Shown here: positions 7,199 through 16,148 of the stretch, piece after piece | How positions within the stretch are numbered: position 1 is the first letter of the stretch | Layout: each line of letters begins with the position of its first letter | NCBI RefSeq assembly: GCF_025869345.1 | Contig: NZ_JAOZVW010000105.1 | Location: 1-36,003, forward strand | From: Sphingopyxis sp. | GTDB lineage: Bacteria > Pseudomonadota > Alphaproteobacteria > Sphingomonadales > Sphingomonadaceae | Reading direction: 5' to 3' | DNA: 36,003 nt | Translations under genes and position numbers: made by a program | The notes under the pieces: generated by a model | What the model saw: only the letters and a program-made list of their open reading frames with translations | What the model was told of the DNA's origin: nothing | Database searches by the model: none

Positions 7199-8221
7199 AT
7201 GCCGCGTCGCACATTCACGCTTTTCGGCGCGCTGCTGACCGCGGCATCGCTCGCGGCGCTGACCGGGTGCGGAGGCGGAGCGCCGCAGGCGAAGGAGGAA
7301 GCGACCGCCCATGCACGCACCTGCCCGCGCATCGCCGACACGCCGGTGCGCCTCGCGGGCGGCAGCTTCGAAATGGGCGAAGAGGATGTCTATGACGAGG
7401 AAGGGCCGGTGCGGACGACCACCGTCCACGGCTTCTGGATCGACCCGCACGAAGTGACCAACCGCCAGTTCGCCGCCTTCGTCGCGGCGACGCACTATGT
7501 AACGGTCGCCGAAAAGCCGGTCGATCCGAAACAGTTCAACGTCCCCGCCGACCAGATCCCGCCCGACATGCTGAAACCCGGATCAGCGGTCTTCACCCCG
7601 CCCGACTTTCCGTCGAACCGCTATACCGACTGGTGGAAATATGTCCCCGGCGCGTCGTGGAAGAAGCCCTATGGTCCGCACGGTCCCGGCGCGGTGCCGG
7701 ACGAACCCGTCGTGCATCTCGCGTGGGACGACATGGTCGCCTATGCCAGATGGGCGGGCGGGCGCATCCCGACCGAGGCCGAATGGGAATATGCGGCAAG
7801 CGCGGGGCAGCGATCGAAGAATGTTCAGCCCGAAGAGGCGAACAGCTGGCAAGGCGCCTTCCCCAACTACAATGCCGAAACCGACGGCTTCAAGGGCGTC
7901 GCCCCGGTGGGCTGCTACAAGCCCAACGCCAACGGCCTCTACGACATGGTCGGCAACGTGTGGGAGGCGACCTCGGACTTCTTCCGCCCCGGCCACGACC
8001 CGAAGGACACGGATGATCCCAAGGGCCCCGACGAAGGATCGGCCTATGACCCGTTCAGCCCCGACGTGCCATCGCGCACGGTGAAGGGGGGCAGCTATCT
8101 CTGCGCGCCCAACTATTGCCAGCGCTATCGCCCCGCCTCGCGCCAGGGTCGCGACCCGGGAATGGGGACGAGCAACGTCGGCTTCCGTCTCGTTTACGAC
8201 AAGCTGCCGGGCGCTCTTTGA
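7199..8221 (+). CDS. Lipoprotein of the formylglycine-generating enzyme (SUMF1) family with catalytic cysteine pair
   Basis: 340 residues. The start ATG at 7199 follows GAGGGGAGAG. A lipobox LTGC places the lipidated cysteine at residue 24. The rest is an FGE-sulfatase domain, with VRLAGGSFEMGEEDVYDEEG near the start, FWIDPHEVTNRQFAAF, RIPTEAEWEYAAS, and GLYDMVGNVWEATSDFF. The C-terminal motif GGSYLCAPNYCQRYR holds C302 and C307. The spacing and flanks match the copper-binding catalytic cysteines of true formylglycine-generating enzymes, which convert a sulfatase cysteine to formylglycine; many bacterial relatives lack the pair. The family and residues are directly visible. Activity on a sulfatase after export is inferred; no sulfatase gene lies in this window. 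Confidence 0.9.
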   Translation: MPRRTFTLFGALLTAASLAALTGCGGGAPQAKEEATAHARTCPRIADTPVRLAGGSFEMGEEDVYDEEGPVRTTTVHGFWIDPHEVTNRQFAAFVAATHYVTVAEKPVDPKQFNVPADQIPPDMLKPGSAVFTPPDFPSNRYTDWWKYVPGASWKKPYGPHGPGAVPDEPVVHLAWDDMVAYARWAGGRIPTEAEWEYAASAGQRSKNVQPEEANSWQGAFPNYNAETDGFKGVAPVGCYKPNANGLYDMVGNVWEATSDFFRPGHDPKDTDDPKGPDEGSAYDPFSPDVPSRTVKGGSYLCAPNYCQRYRPASRQGRDPGMGTSNVGFRLVYDKLPGAL

Positions 8222-8230
8222 ACCCCGCAT

Positions 8231-8260
8231 CGTCATTGCGAGCGAAGCGAAGCAATGACG
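8231..8260. repeat. Short palindromic repeat between convergent genes
   Basis: CGTCATTGC (8231-8239) and GCAATGACG (8252-8260) form a perfect 9-bp stem around GAGCGAAGCGAA. It lies between the convergent FGE-like gene and the outer-membrane factor gene, where it could end transcription in both directions. A half copy (GCTCGCAATGACGA) occurs at 24036-24049 before the Nudix gene, so this is a dispersed repeat family. Confidence 0.7.
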
Positions 8261-8274
8261 AAAGAAAACTGACG

Positions 8275-9684
8275 CTAGGACGGTTCGACCAGCCCCCCGC
8301 CCAACGCGACATAGAGCGTCACCAGATTGTCGACCTGCGCGCGGCGCAGTTCGATTAGCGCCTGCTCGGACGCGAAGAGGTTGCGTTCGGCGTCGAGCAC
8401 CTCGAGATAGGTCGACACCCCTTCGCGATAGCGCTTGCGCGCAAGGTCGGCGATGCGGCGCGTCGCCTCGGTCCCGCGCTCCTGCGCTTCGACCTGTTCG
8501 GCCAGATGCCGCCGCCCGGCGAGCGCGTCGGCGACCTCGCGGAACGCCGACTGCACGGTCTTCTCATAAGTCGCGACCGCGATATTCTCGCGCGCCTCGG
8601 CGACGGTCAGATTGCCCTTGTTGCGGCCAAAGTCGAAGATCGGCAGGCTGATCGTCGGGCCGAAGCTCCACGTCAGCCCATTGTTACCGAACAGGCTGTC
8701 GAGCGACGACGACGCAAAACCGACATTGCCCGTCAGCGAGATCGACGGGAAGAAGGCGGCACGCGCGGCGCCGACATTGGCACGCGCGGCGCGAAGCTGT
8801 TCCTCGGCCTGCAAGATGTCGGGCCGCGCCACCAGCAATTCGGACGGCAGCCCCGCGGTCAGCGCGGGCGGACGCGACTGGTCGACGAGCGGCAGCGGCG
8901 CGGGCAGGTCGGCCGGAAGCGGTCCGCCGACGAGCACGGCGAGGAAATTATCCGCCTGCGCCTTGGCGAGCTTGAGGCTGGCAAGCTGCGTTTCGGCCTG
9001 CGTCAGCAGCGTCTCGGACTGGCGATAGTCGAGCGCCGAGGTCACCCCGGCGTCGAGCCGCAGCTTGGCGATGCGTAGCCCCTCGCGGCGGCTGGTCACC
9101 GTCGCTTCGGCCAGGACGATCTGCTCCTCCGCCCCGCGCGCGGCGAAATAGGTCGAGGCGGTGTCGCGGATCAGCGATAGGCGAAAGGCCCGCTCGGCCT
9201 GCTGGGTCGCGAAATACTGGCTGCGCGCGGCTTCGGACAGATTCTTCACCCGCCCCCAGAAATCGAGCTCGAAGCCGGTGACTCCGACCCCCACCGAATA
9301 GCGGTTCGAGGTGTCGGGCCCCGGCGGCGTGGTAAAGGCCGAAAAGGCCCGGCTGCGCGTCGCGTCGGCGCTCGCCCCGACGGTCGGCAGGCGGTCGGCG
9401 TCCTGGATGCGATATTGCCCCTTCGCTTCCTCGATCCGCGCGACGGCGATCGCGAGGTCGCGGTTGCGTTCGAGCGCGCGCGACACCAGCGCCGCGAGCT
9501 GCGGGTCGGCGAAGAAATCGCGCCACGATATCTCGGTCGCGCGCTGGCCGAGCGTGACGTCGTTCGCAAAGCCTTCGGGATAGTCGGGCGCGGTCGGCAG
9601 CGCCGGGCGCTCGTGCGGCGGCGCAAGGTTGACGCACCCCGACAGCATCGTCGCCGCGGCGAGGAGCAGGATCGGCTTACGCAT
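8275..9684 (-). CDS. Outer-membrane factor lipoprotein of the RND efflux system (NodT/OprM family)
   Basis: TolC-like outer-membrane channel, 469 residues. I chose the ATG at 9684: AGGAGG lies upstream, and it gives a clean lipoprotein signal with LSGC (lipid Cys17). An ATG at 9702 would add six residues but precedes the ribosome binding site. Two outer-membrane efflux repeats are visible. The first contains WRDFFADPQLAALVSRALERN; the second contains LVARPDILQAEEQLRAARANVGAARAAFFPSI, ending near GRVKNLS-like and DFGRNKGNL segments. It overlaps the end of the RND pump gene by eight bases (ATGCGTAA), so the two are co-translated. It is the last gene of the adaptor-pump-channel operon. Confidence 0.93.
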   Translation of the reverse strand: MRKPILLLAAATMLSGCVNLAPPHERPALPTAPDYPEGFANDVTLGQRATEISWRDFFADPQLAALVSRALERNRDLAIAVARIEEAKGQYRIQDADRLPTVGASADATRSRAFSAFTTPPGPDTSNRYSVGVGVTGFELDFWGRVKNLSEAARSQYFATQQAERAFRLSLIRDTASTYFAARGAEEQIVLAEATVTSRREGLRIAKLRLDAGVTSALDYRQSETLLTQAETQLASLKLAKAQADNFLAVLVGGPLPADLPAPLPLVDQSRPPALTAGLPSELLVARPDILQAEEQLRAARANVGAARAAFFPSISLTGNVGFASSSLDSLFGNNGLTWSFGPTISLPIFDFGRNKGNLTVAEARENIAVATYEKTVQSAFREVADALAGRRHLAEQVEAQERGTEATRRIADLARKRYREGVSTYLEVLDAERNLFASEQALIELRRAQVDNLVTLYVALGGGLVEPS

Positions 9685-12600
9685 GGGTCGGCCCCTCCTC
9701 ATGATGGCTTTTCTCGGACGGCGCCGGGGGCCGCTTGCGGCTGAGCCACTTGCGCACCGACAGGTAGAAGAGCGGGATGAAGAAGATGCCGAGCAGCGTC
9801 GCGGCGATCATGCCGCCCATCACCCCGGTGCCGACCGCGCGGCGGCTCGCCGCCCCCGCCCCGCTCGCGATCACCAGCGGCACCATGCCGAGGATGAAGG
9901 CCATGCTGGTCATGATGATCGGGCGGAGGCGCAGCTTCACCGCCTCCATCACCGCGTCGAGCGTTCCCTTGCCTTCGGCCTCCTGCTCGATCGCGAATTC
10001 GACGATCAGGATCGCATTCTTCGCGGCGAGCCCGATGATCGTGATCAGCCCGACGTTGAAATAAATGTCGGCGGAGAGCCCGCGCAGCATCGAGAAGAGC
10101 ACCGCGCCGAGCACGCCCAATGGCACGACGAGCAGCACCGACACCGGCACCGACCAGCTCTCGTAGAGCGCCGCGAGCAGCAGGAAGACGACGACGAGCG
10201 ACAGGCCCAGCAACATGCCGATTTGCCCCGCCGACTGCTTCTCCTCATAGGAGATGCCCGTCCATTCATAGGCGAAGCCCGCGGGCAGCGCCTGCGCCAG
10301 CCTCTCCATCTCGGCCATCGCCTCGCCGGTCGACTGGCCGGGCGCGGGCTCGCCCGAGATCGTCATCGCGGGATAGCCGTTGTAGCGCTGAAGCTGCGGC
10401 GCCTGCGCCGACCATTCGGCGGTGCTGAACGATCCGAAAGGCACCATCTCGCCCGCCGCGCTGCGCACCTTGAGGTCGAGCACGTCCTGCGGCGTCATCC
10501 GGCTCGCGGCGTCGGCCTGGAGCAGCACGCGCAGCACGCGGCCCTCGCGGGTGAAGTCGTTGGCATAGGCGCTGCCGAAGCTGATCGCGAGCGTCGCATT
10601 GACGTCGCCGATCGACAGGCCGAGCGCGCGCGCCTTGATGCGGTCGATGTCGACCTTCAGCACCGGTGCATCCTCCTGCCCCTCGGGCCGGACGTTGGCG
10701 AGCGTCTTGCTCTGCATCGCGCCGCCGAGCATCTGGTTGCGCGCGGCGAGCAGCGCATCGCGCCCGGCGCCGCCGCGGTCCTGCAGCTTGAAGGTGAAGC
10801 CGCTCGACGTGCCGAGTTCGGGGATCGACGGCGGGCTCAGCGAAAAGACGAACGCCTCCTTGATGCCCATGAAGGCGCCCATCGCCTTGCCCGCGATCGC
10901 CTCGGCGCTGTTCTCCTTGCCGTGGCGTTCCTTCCACGGCTTGAGCGGGGTGAACATGATCGCGTTCGCCTGCCCCTGGCCGAAGAAGCTGAACCCGCGC
11001 ACGAAGACGGTGTCCGCGACCTGCGGCTGCTCCGCGAAGAATTTCTTGACCTGGTTCGCGGCGATGTCGGTGCGCTGCGTCGTCGCGCCCGGCGGCGCCT
11101 GGACGACGGTGATCAGAAAGCCCTGATCCTCCTGCGGCAGGAACGAACCCGGCAGGCGGAAGAAGAGCAAGGCGGTGATCGCGACGAGCGCGAGGAAAAT
11201 GCCGAGCCAGCGCAGCGGAGCCGACAGCACGTGGCCGACCTGTCCCTGATAGCGGTCGGTCGTGCGCCCGAACCAGCTATTGAAGCCATCGAAGAAGCGG
11301 TCGACGCGCGCGCCGATCGGCCCGCTGCGCTTTGCCGCGTCGTGCGGCTTCAGCAGCGTCGCGCACAGCGCCGGGGTCAGCGTCAGAGCGAGCAGCGCCG
11401 AAAAGCCGATAGAGATCGCCAGCGTCAGCGAGAATTGGCGATAGATGCCGCCCGTCGATCCGGGGAAGAAGGCCATCGGGATGAACACCGCGATCAGCAC
11501 CAGCGTGATGCCGATGATCGCCGAGGTGATCTGGCTCATCGCCTTCACCGTCGCCTCATAGGGCGACAGATGCTCCTCGCTCATGATGCGCTCGACATTC
11601 TCGATCACGACGATCGCATCGTCGACGAGGATGCCGATCGCGAGCACCATGCCGAACAGGGTCAGCACGTTGATCGAAAAGCCCGCCATCCACAGGCCAA
11701 GGCACGCACCGGCGAGCGCGATCGGGACGACGACGGTGGGGATCACCGTCGCGCGCCAGTTCTGGAGGAAGAGGAACATCACGAGGAAGACGAGCGCCAT
11801 CGCCTCGGCGAGCGTCTTCACCACTTCCTCGATCGACAGGCTGATGAAGGGGGTCGTGTCATAGGGGATCGACCAGGTGACGTCGGGCGGGAAACCCTTC
11901 GCCAGCTCGTCCATCCGTTCGCGGATGCCCGCCGCGGTCGAGAGCGCGTTGGCGCCGGGGGTGAGCTGGACCGCGAGCCCCGCCATCGGCTTGCCGTTGA
12001 GTTCGGACGAGAAGAGATAGCTCGCAGCGCCGAGTTCGACGCGGCCGACGTCGCCCAATGTCACCGCCGACCCATCGGGGTTGGCGCGCAGGATGATGCT
12101 TGCGAACTGTTCGGGCTTGGTGAAGCGGCCCTGCGTCGTGATGACGGCGTTAAGTTGCGCGCCCTTGGCGAGCGGCTGATCGCCGAGCTGGCCGCCGGGC
12201 GTCTGGCTGTTCTGTTCCTGCACCGCGCCGAGCGCTTCGGCGGGCGAGAGATTGTAGGAGGCGAGCTTCTGCGGATCGAGCCAGATGCGCATCGCATATT
12301 CGGGCGCAAAGGCCTGAACGTTGCCGACGCCGTTGACGCGGCGCAGCTCGTCGAGCACGCGCGTGTTGGCGAAATTGTTGATCTCCATCGGGTCGGTCTT
12401 GCCGCTCTTCGACGTGATCGCGACGATCAGCAGAAAGCCCGAATTGGCCTCCGTCACCGAAATGCCCTGCCGCCGCACATCCTCGGGCAGGCGTTGCTCG
12501 ACGCGGCGCAGGCGGTTCTGGACCTCCATCTGCGCATTGTCGATGTCGGTCCCCGCTTCGAAGGTCAGGGTGATCGACGCGGTGCCGTTCGATTCGCTGG

Positions 12601-12844
12601 TCGAGGCCATGTAGAGGAAGCCCTCGACCCCGTTCAGCTCCTGCTCGATCACCTGCGTGACATTCTGCTCGAGCGTCCCGGCATCGGCGCCGGGATAGGT
12701 GACGCTGATCGTCAGCGACGGCGGCGCGACCGATGGATATTGCTCGACCGGCAGCCCGCGCAGCGCGATGATCCCGGCGAGCAGGATGCCGATGGCGATG
12801 ACCCACGAGAAGATGGGCCGGTCGATGAAGAAGCGGGGAGTCAT
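9677..12844 (-). CDS. RND efflux pump, HAE1 family (AcrB/MexB-like)
   Basis: Inner-membrane proton-driven multidrug transporter, 1055 residues, the normal length of the family. The start is the ATG at 12844 (MTPRFFIDRPIFSWVIA is the conserved N-terminus); the open frame further upstream overlaps the adaptor gene and is not used. The proton relay is intact: D408-D409 in GILVDDAIVVIENVER (TM4), the lysine of AAKNAILIVEFA (TM10), and a conserved TM11 segment TSMAFILGMVPL. The family motif GSTGGIYRQFSLTLAISIGF is present. Two large periplasmic loops separate the 12 membrane helices. It sits 10 bases after the adaptor gene stop and overlaps the channel gene, so all three form one operon under the divergent TetR gene. 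The drug range cannot be read from the sequence. Confidence 0.96.
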   Translation of the reverse strand: MTPRFFIDRPIFSWVIAIGILLAGIIALRGLPVEQYPSVAPPSLTISVTYPGADAGTLEQNVTQVIEQELNGVEGFLYMASTSESNGTASITLTFEAGTDIDNAQMEVQNRLRRVEQRLPEDVRRQGISVTEANSGFLLIVAITSKSGKTDPMEINNFANTRVLDELRRVNGVGNVQAFAPEYAMRIWLDPQKLASYNLSPAEALGAVQEQNSQTPGGQLGDQPLAKGAQLNAVITTQGRFTKPEQFASIILRANPDGSAVTLGDVGRVELGAASYLFSSELNGKPMAGLAVQLTPGANALSTAAGIRERMDELAKGFPPDVTWSIPYDTTPFISLSIEEVVKTLAEAMALVFLVMFLFLQNWRATVIPTVVVPIALAGACLGLWMAGFSINVLTLFGMVLAIGILVDDAIVVIENVERIMSEEHLSPYEATVKAMSQITSAIIGITLVLIAVFIPMAFFPGSTGGIYRQFSLTLAISIGFSALLALTLTPALCATLLKPHDAAKRSGPIGARVDRFFDGFNSWFGRTTDRYQGQVGHVLSAPLRWLGIFLALVAITALLFFRLPGSFLPQEDQGFLITVVQAPPGATTQRTDIAANQVKKFFAEQPQVADTVFVRGFSFFGQGQANAIMFTPLKPWKERHGKENSAEAIAGKAMGAFMGIKEAFVFSLSPPSIPELGTSSGFTFKLQDRGGAGRDALLAARNQMLGGAMQSKTLANVRPEGQEDAPVLKVDIDRIKARALGLSIGDVNATLAISFGSAYANDFTREGRVLRVLLQADAASRMTPQDVLDLKVRSAAGEMVPFGSFSTAEWSAQAPQLQRYNGYPAMTISGEPAPGQSTGEAMAEMERLAQALPAGFAYEWTGISYEEKQSAGQIGMLLGLSLVVVFLLLAALYESWSVPVSVLLVVPLGVLGAVLFSMLRGLSADIYFNVGLITIIGLAAKNAILIVEFAIEQEAEGKGTLDAVMEAVKLRLRPIIMTSMAFILGMVPLVIASGAGAASRRAVGTGVMGGMIAATLLGIFFIPLFYLSVRKWLSRKRPPAPSEKSHHEEGPTHA

Positions 12845-12854
12845 GCAGTCGGCC

Positions 12855-14051
12855 TCAGCGCTTGGTGGCCGCGGTCTTGGCCGGGGCGGTCTTGGACGGC
12901 GCGGTCCGGGCGGGCTGGGGCCGGGTCGCTGCGGTTCCCGCAACCTTCACCGGCTGTCCCGGCTGGACCTTTTGCAGGCCGTCGACGATCACGCGGTCGC
13001 CGGGCCGCAACCCGTCGAGGATCGCCCATTGCCCGCCCTGCATCTCGCCCAGCTTCACCGGACGCAGCGTCGCGGCATTCTTGGCATCGACGATCATCAC
13101 CGTCGCGGCGTCGGCGGACAGCTTGACCGCGCGCTGCGGGATCAGGATGCCGTTGGGCCGCACCCCCGCCTTGATCCGCGCGCGCACGAACTGCCCCGGC
13201 AGCAAGGCATTGCCGGCGTTCGGAAACTCCGCGCGCAGCGCCGCGGTGCCGGTCGCCTCATCGATCGAAAGGTCGAAGAAATCGAGGTGACCGATCACCG
13301 GATAGGGCGTGCCGTCCTCGAGGATCAGCTGCACCTCGACGCGGCCCACCGGCGGGAATTGCAGCCGCCCCGATTCCATGTCGCGGCGGATCGCCATCAG
13401 GTCGGAGCTCGACTGGCCGAAATTGACGTAGACGCGGTCGATCTGCTCGATCGTCGTCAGCAGCGTGCCCTGCGCGGCGCTGACCAGCGCGCCCTCGGTC
13501 ACCTCGGCGCGCCGCGCGCGGCCGCCGATCGGCGCGGTGACGGTCGCATAGCCGAGGCTGAGCCGCGCCGAATCGAGATTGGCCTGCGCCGACTGGACGT
13601 CGGCCTCGGCGGTGCGCTGCGCCGCGACGGCGGCGTCATATTCCTGCTTGCCGATTGCCTGTTCCGACAAGAGCGGTTGATAGCGGTTCACGACCTGCCG
13701 CGCGTTCGCCGCGGTTGCCTGCGCGCGGGCGAGCTGCGCGCGCGCGGCGTTGACGTTGGCGGTGAGCTGCCGCGGATCGATGCGAAACAGCGCCTTGCCC
13801 GCGGCGACATAGCTGCCCTCCTCGAACAATCGCCGCTCGACGATGCCGTCGACGCGCGCGCGCACCTCGGCGGTGCGATAGGCCTGGACGCGGCCGGGCA
13901 GTTCGATGACGTTCGGCACCGCCTGGGTGCCGACGGTCACGATATTGACCTCGGGCGGCGGCGGCGCGGGCGGCGCCTCGGACGAGCAGGAAGCCAGCAC
14001 GAGGGCCAGCGCAGCGCAGGCGGCGCTTGCCACGGGACGAAGGCGAATCAT
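12855..14051 (-). CDS. RND periplasmic adaptor subunit (AcrA/MexA-like lipoprotein)
   Basis: Membrane-fusion protein of 398 residues linking the RND pump to the outer-membrane channel. The lipobox LASC puts the lipid cysteine at residue 22. It is followed by a Pro-rich linker, a first lipoyl half (VEVRARVDGIVERRLFEEGS), an alpha-hairpin (about 95-165, rich in Ala and Gln), the second lipoyl half (LGYATVTAPIGGRARRAEVT), a beta-barrel domain and a membrane-proximal domain. The C-terminus is an Ala/Pro/Lys/Thr-rich tail, longer than usual. It is the first gene of the operon. Its promoter must lie in the 109-base region shared with the TetR gene, which contains a palindromic operator candidate. 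Confidence 0.95.
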   Translation of the reverse strand: MIRLRPVASAACAALALVLASCSSEAPPAPPPPEVNIVTVGTQAVPNVIELPGRVQAYRTAEVRARVDGIVERRLFEEGSYVAAGKALFRIDPRQLTANVNAARAQLARAQATAANARQVVNRYQPLLSEQAIGKQEYDAAVAAQRTAEADVQSAQANLDSARLSLGYATVTAPIGGRARRAEVTEGALVSAAQGTLLTTIEQIDRVYVNFGQSSSDLMAIRRDMESGRLQFPPVGRVEVQLILEDGTPYPVIGHLDFFDLSIDEATGTAALRAEFPNAGNALLPGQFVRARIKAGVRPNGILIPQRAVKLSADAATVMIVDAKNAATLRPVKLGEMQGGQWAILDGLRPGDRVIVDGLQKVQPGQPVKVAGTAATRPQPARTAPSKTAPAKTAATKR

Positions 14052-14118
14052 AAGGACCCCTGGAAAATCGATGTTTGCTGAACGTAAAACGGGCCGGAAC
14101 CGTTGCGTTGAATCGCCG

Positions 14119-14134
14119 TGTAATATAAATTACA
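14119..14134. promoter_or_regulatory. Candidate TetR operator
   Basis: TGTAAT-ATAA-ATTACA is a perfect 6-bp inverted repeat with a 4-base spacer, in the 109-base region between the divergent adaptor (minus) and TetR (plus) genes. It lies 26 bases before the TetR start codon and is the only clear palindrome there. Its AT-rich make-up contrasts with the surroundings. Binding here could repress both directions, as for other TetR-controlled RND operons. Confidence 0.6.
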
Positions 14135-14160
14135 GTCAAGAGCAAGGGAGAGAATAGGCG

Positions 14161-14796
14161 TTGGAAAAGTGCGAATCGACGATATGTCAGGCGGATAGGC
14201 CGACCCCGCGCGAACGGCGGCACGGGGCGATTCTCGATGCGGCCGAAACTTTGTTCATCGAACAGGGCTATGACCGCACCAGTCTTGCCGAAATCGTCCG
14301 CCGCTCGGGCGGGTCGCTCGCGACGCTCTACGAGCTTTTCGGCAACAAGCAGGGGCTGCTCCACGCGATCGCGACGCGCTGGCGCGACCAGACGGTGCTG
14401 AGCCGCATGGAACGCGGCGACATCGCGGCGCAATCGAATGTCGAAACGCTGATGAACTATGTCGAGAGCGAGCGCGAATTCCGCCGCTCGCCGCGCGCGA
14501 TCGCGCTGATGAAGATGCTGGTTTCCGAATGTCTGCGCGACCGGGACTTCGCGCTGCAAATCTATCGCGACCTGCATATGCCTGCGGTCCACGAGCTTTC
14601 GGAGCTGTTCGCCGACTGGGCGGCGGCAGGCGAAGCCGAGATCGACGATCCGGAAGCCGCCGCCCAACTGTTCGTCTCGACCGTCTCGGGCGATTCGATG
14701 CTCAGCACCCTGGCGGGGGTCGAGGACGGGATGCTCGACGAGGATCAGGTCCGCTGGCGGCTCCGCCCCTTCCTCTCGCATTTCCGGATCGTTTAA
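14161..14796 (+). CDS. TetR/AcrR-family repressor of the RND efflux operon
   Basis: 211 residues. The N-terminal TetR HTH spans about 18-65, with ILDAAETLFIEQGYDRTSLAE and a recognition segment GGSLATLYELFGNKQGLL. The C-terminal ligand-binding domain resembles the AefR-like group (EFRRSPRAIALMKMLVSE). The start is TTG at 14161 with GGGAGAG upstream. It is divergent from the adaptor-pump-channel operon, the usual place for its local repressor. Its stop codon overlaps that of the convergent second outer-membrane factor gene: the four bases TTAA serve both. Confidence 0.92.
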   Translation: MEKCESTICQADRPTPRERRHGAILDAAETLFIEQGYDRTSLAEIVRRSGGSLATLYELFGNKQGLLHAIATRWRDQTVLSRMERGDIAAQSNVETLMNYVESEREFRRSPRAIALMKMLVSECLRDRDFALQIYRDLHMPAVHELSELFADWAAAGEAEIDDPEAAAQLFVSTVSGDSMLSTLAGVEDGMLDEDQVRWRLRPFLSHFRIV

Positions 14797-16148
14797 TCCG
14801 CCCCTCCCCCAAGCGCCTGATAAAGCGCGACATAGGCGCTGAGCCGGTCGGCGCGAAGCTGGATCAGCGCCTGATCGACCGCGAGCAGCGCGCGCTGCGC
14901 GTCGATCTGCTCGAGATAGGGCGAATAGCCCGCGCGATAGCGGTTCGTCGCGTGGCGCAGCACTTCGGCGACGGCATTGTGCTGCGCAAGCAGCGCCTGT
15001 TCCTGCGCGCCGAGCCGGTCGATCAGCGCAAGCTGATCCTCGACCTCGCGGAAGGCGGTGAGCACCGACTTGCGATAGGCGAAGGCGGCCTGGTCGCGCT
15101 GCGCGGTCGCGGCGTCATATTGCCCCTGCAACCGCCCGCCCTGAAAGATCGGCGCCAATATGCTGCCGCCGATCGACCAGATGCTGATCGGGTCGCCGAG
15201 CAGGTTCGACGCCGCCGCCCCGGCCGAGGCCGAAAGCCGGATCTGCGGCAGGAACTGCGCGCGCGCGGCGCGCAGATTGGCGTCGGTCGCGGCGAGCGCA
15301 TATTCGGCCTGCGCGATGTCGGGCCGGCGGCGGACGAGATCTGACGGCAGGACGGCGGGCACCACCGGCGTCGCGAGCGCATCGAAACGCGCCCCGCGCG
15401 CGATCGCATGCGGCGTGTCGCCGACGAGCAAGGACAGCCCATTTTCCTGCCGCGCGATCGCCGCCTCGATCGCCGGAATCTGCTGCTCGGCGGCGCGATA
15501 TTCGGCCTCCGACTGCCGCAGTTCAAGCTGGGAGGTATAGCCCGCCTCGGCGCGGTCGCGCGCGATGCGCAGCGCTTCGCCGCGCGAAACCAGCGTCTGC
15601 TTCAGAAGATCGCGCCGCGCGTCGAGCGCAAGCAGCGTGATATAGCCGCTCGCCGCCGCCGCGCTGACCGACAGCATCGCCGCCTCACGCGCCGCCGCGA
15701 CCGCCGCGGCATTGGCGCGCGCCGCATCGCGCCGCGCCGCATTGCCGCCGAACAGGTCGACCTCATAGGCCGCCTGGAAGGTCGGCTGCGCCGAAACGCT
15801 CTCGCTCGGCTGGCCGAAGGCATTGACCGTCCGCGCTTCCGATCCCGGCAGGCTAGCCGACAGCGTGGGCAGCAGCAGCGATCGCGCGACGCGCTCCTGC
15901 GCGCGCGCTTCGGCGACGCGGGCGGCGGCGATGGCGAGGTCGCTGTTGTTCGCGCGCGCCTGTTCGACCAGCGCGGTGAGCTGCGGATCGCCGAAGCGTC
16001 CCCACCAGGCGGCGTCGATCGGTCCGTCGGCGGGCAATGCCGTGCGCCAGTCGGCGGGCGGCGCGACGGTGCTGCCCTCGGGGCGCGGCGTCAGTGCCGG
16101 CACGCAGGCGCCGAGCAGCAGCGGCAGAAGCAGCGCGGCGCGTCTCAC
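14793..16148 (-). CDS. Outer-membrane factor lipoprotein of the EmrAB-type system (NodT family)
   Basis: 451-residue TolC-like channel. Lipobox LGAC, lipid Cys15. The first outer-membrane efflux repeat begins around AWWGRFGDPQLTALVEQAR. The second follows at LVRRRPDIAQAEYALAATDANLRAARAQFLPQI, with GRLQGQYDAATAQRDQAAF. Its start overlaps the adaptor gene stop by four bases (16145-16148), so translation is probably coupled. It is the third gene of the pump-adaptor-channel operon that runs from 19056. It is clearly a different protein from the channel at 8275-9684. Confidence 0.93.
   Translation of the reverse strand: MRRAALLLPLLLGACVPALTPRPEGSTVAPPADWRTALPADGPIDAAWWGRFGDPQLTALVEQARANNSDLAIAAARVAEARAQERVARSLLLPTLSASLPGSEARTVNAFGQPSESVSAQPTFQAAYEVDLFGGNAARRDAARANAAAVAAAREAAMLSVSAAAASGYITLLALDARRDLLKQTLVSRGEALRIARDRAEAGYTSQLELRQSEAEYRAAEQQIPAIEAAIARQENGLSLLVGDTPHAIARGARFDALATPVVPAVLPSDLVRRRPDIAQAEYALAATDANLRAARAQFLPQIRLSASAGAAASNLLGDPISIWSIGGSILAPIFQGGRLQGQYDAATAQRDQAAFAYRKSVLTAFREVEDQLALIDRLGAQEQALLAQHNAVAEVLRHATNRYRAGYSPYLEQIDAQRALLAVDQALIQLRADRLSAYVALYQALGGGAD

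Noticed and set aside
9629-13126. Very long open frame (1165 codons) on the plus strand opposite the RND pump and adaptor genes
   Set aside because: It is the complementary-strand shadow of high-GC coding DNA. The encoded protein is Arg/Asp/His-rich with no domain, while the minus strand encodes a complete AcrB-like pump.
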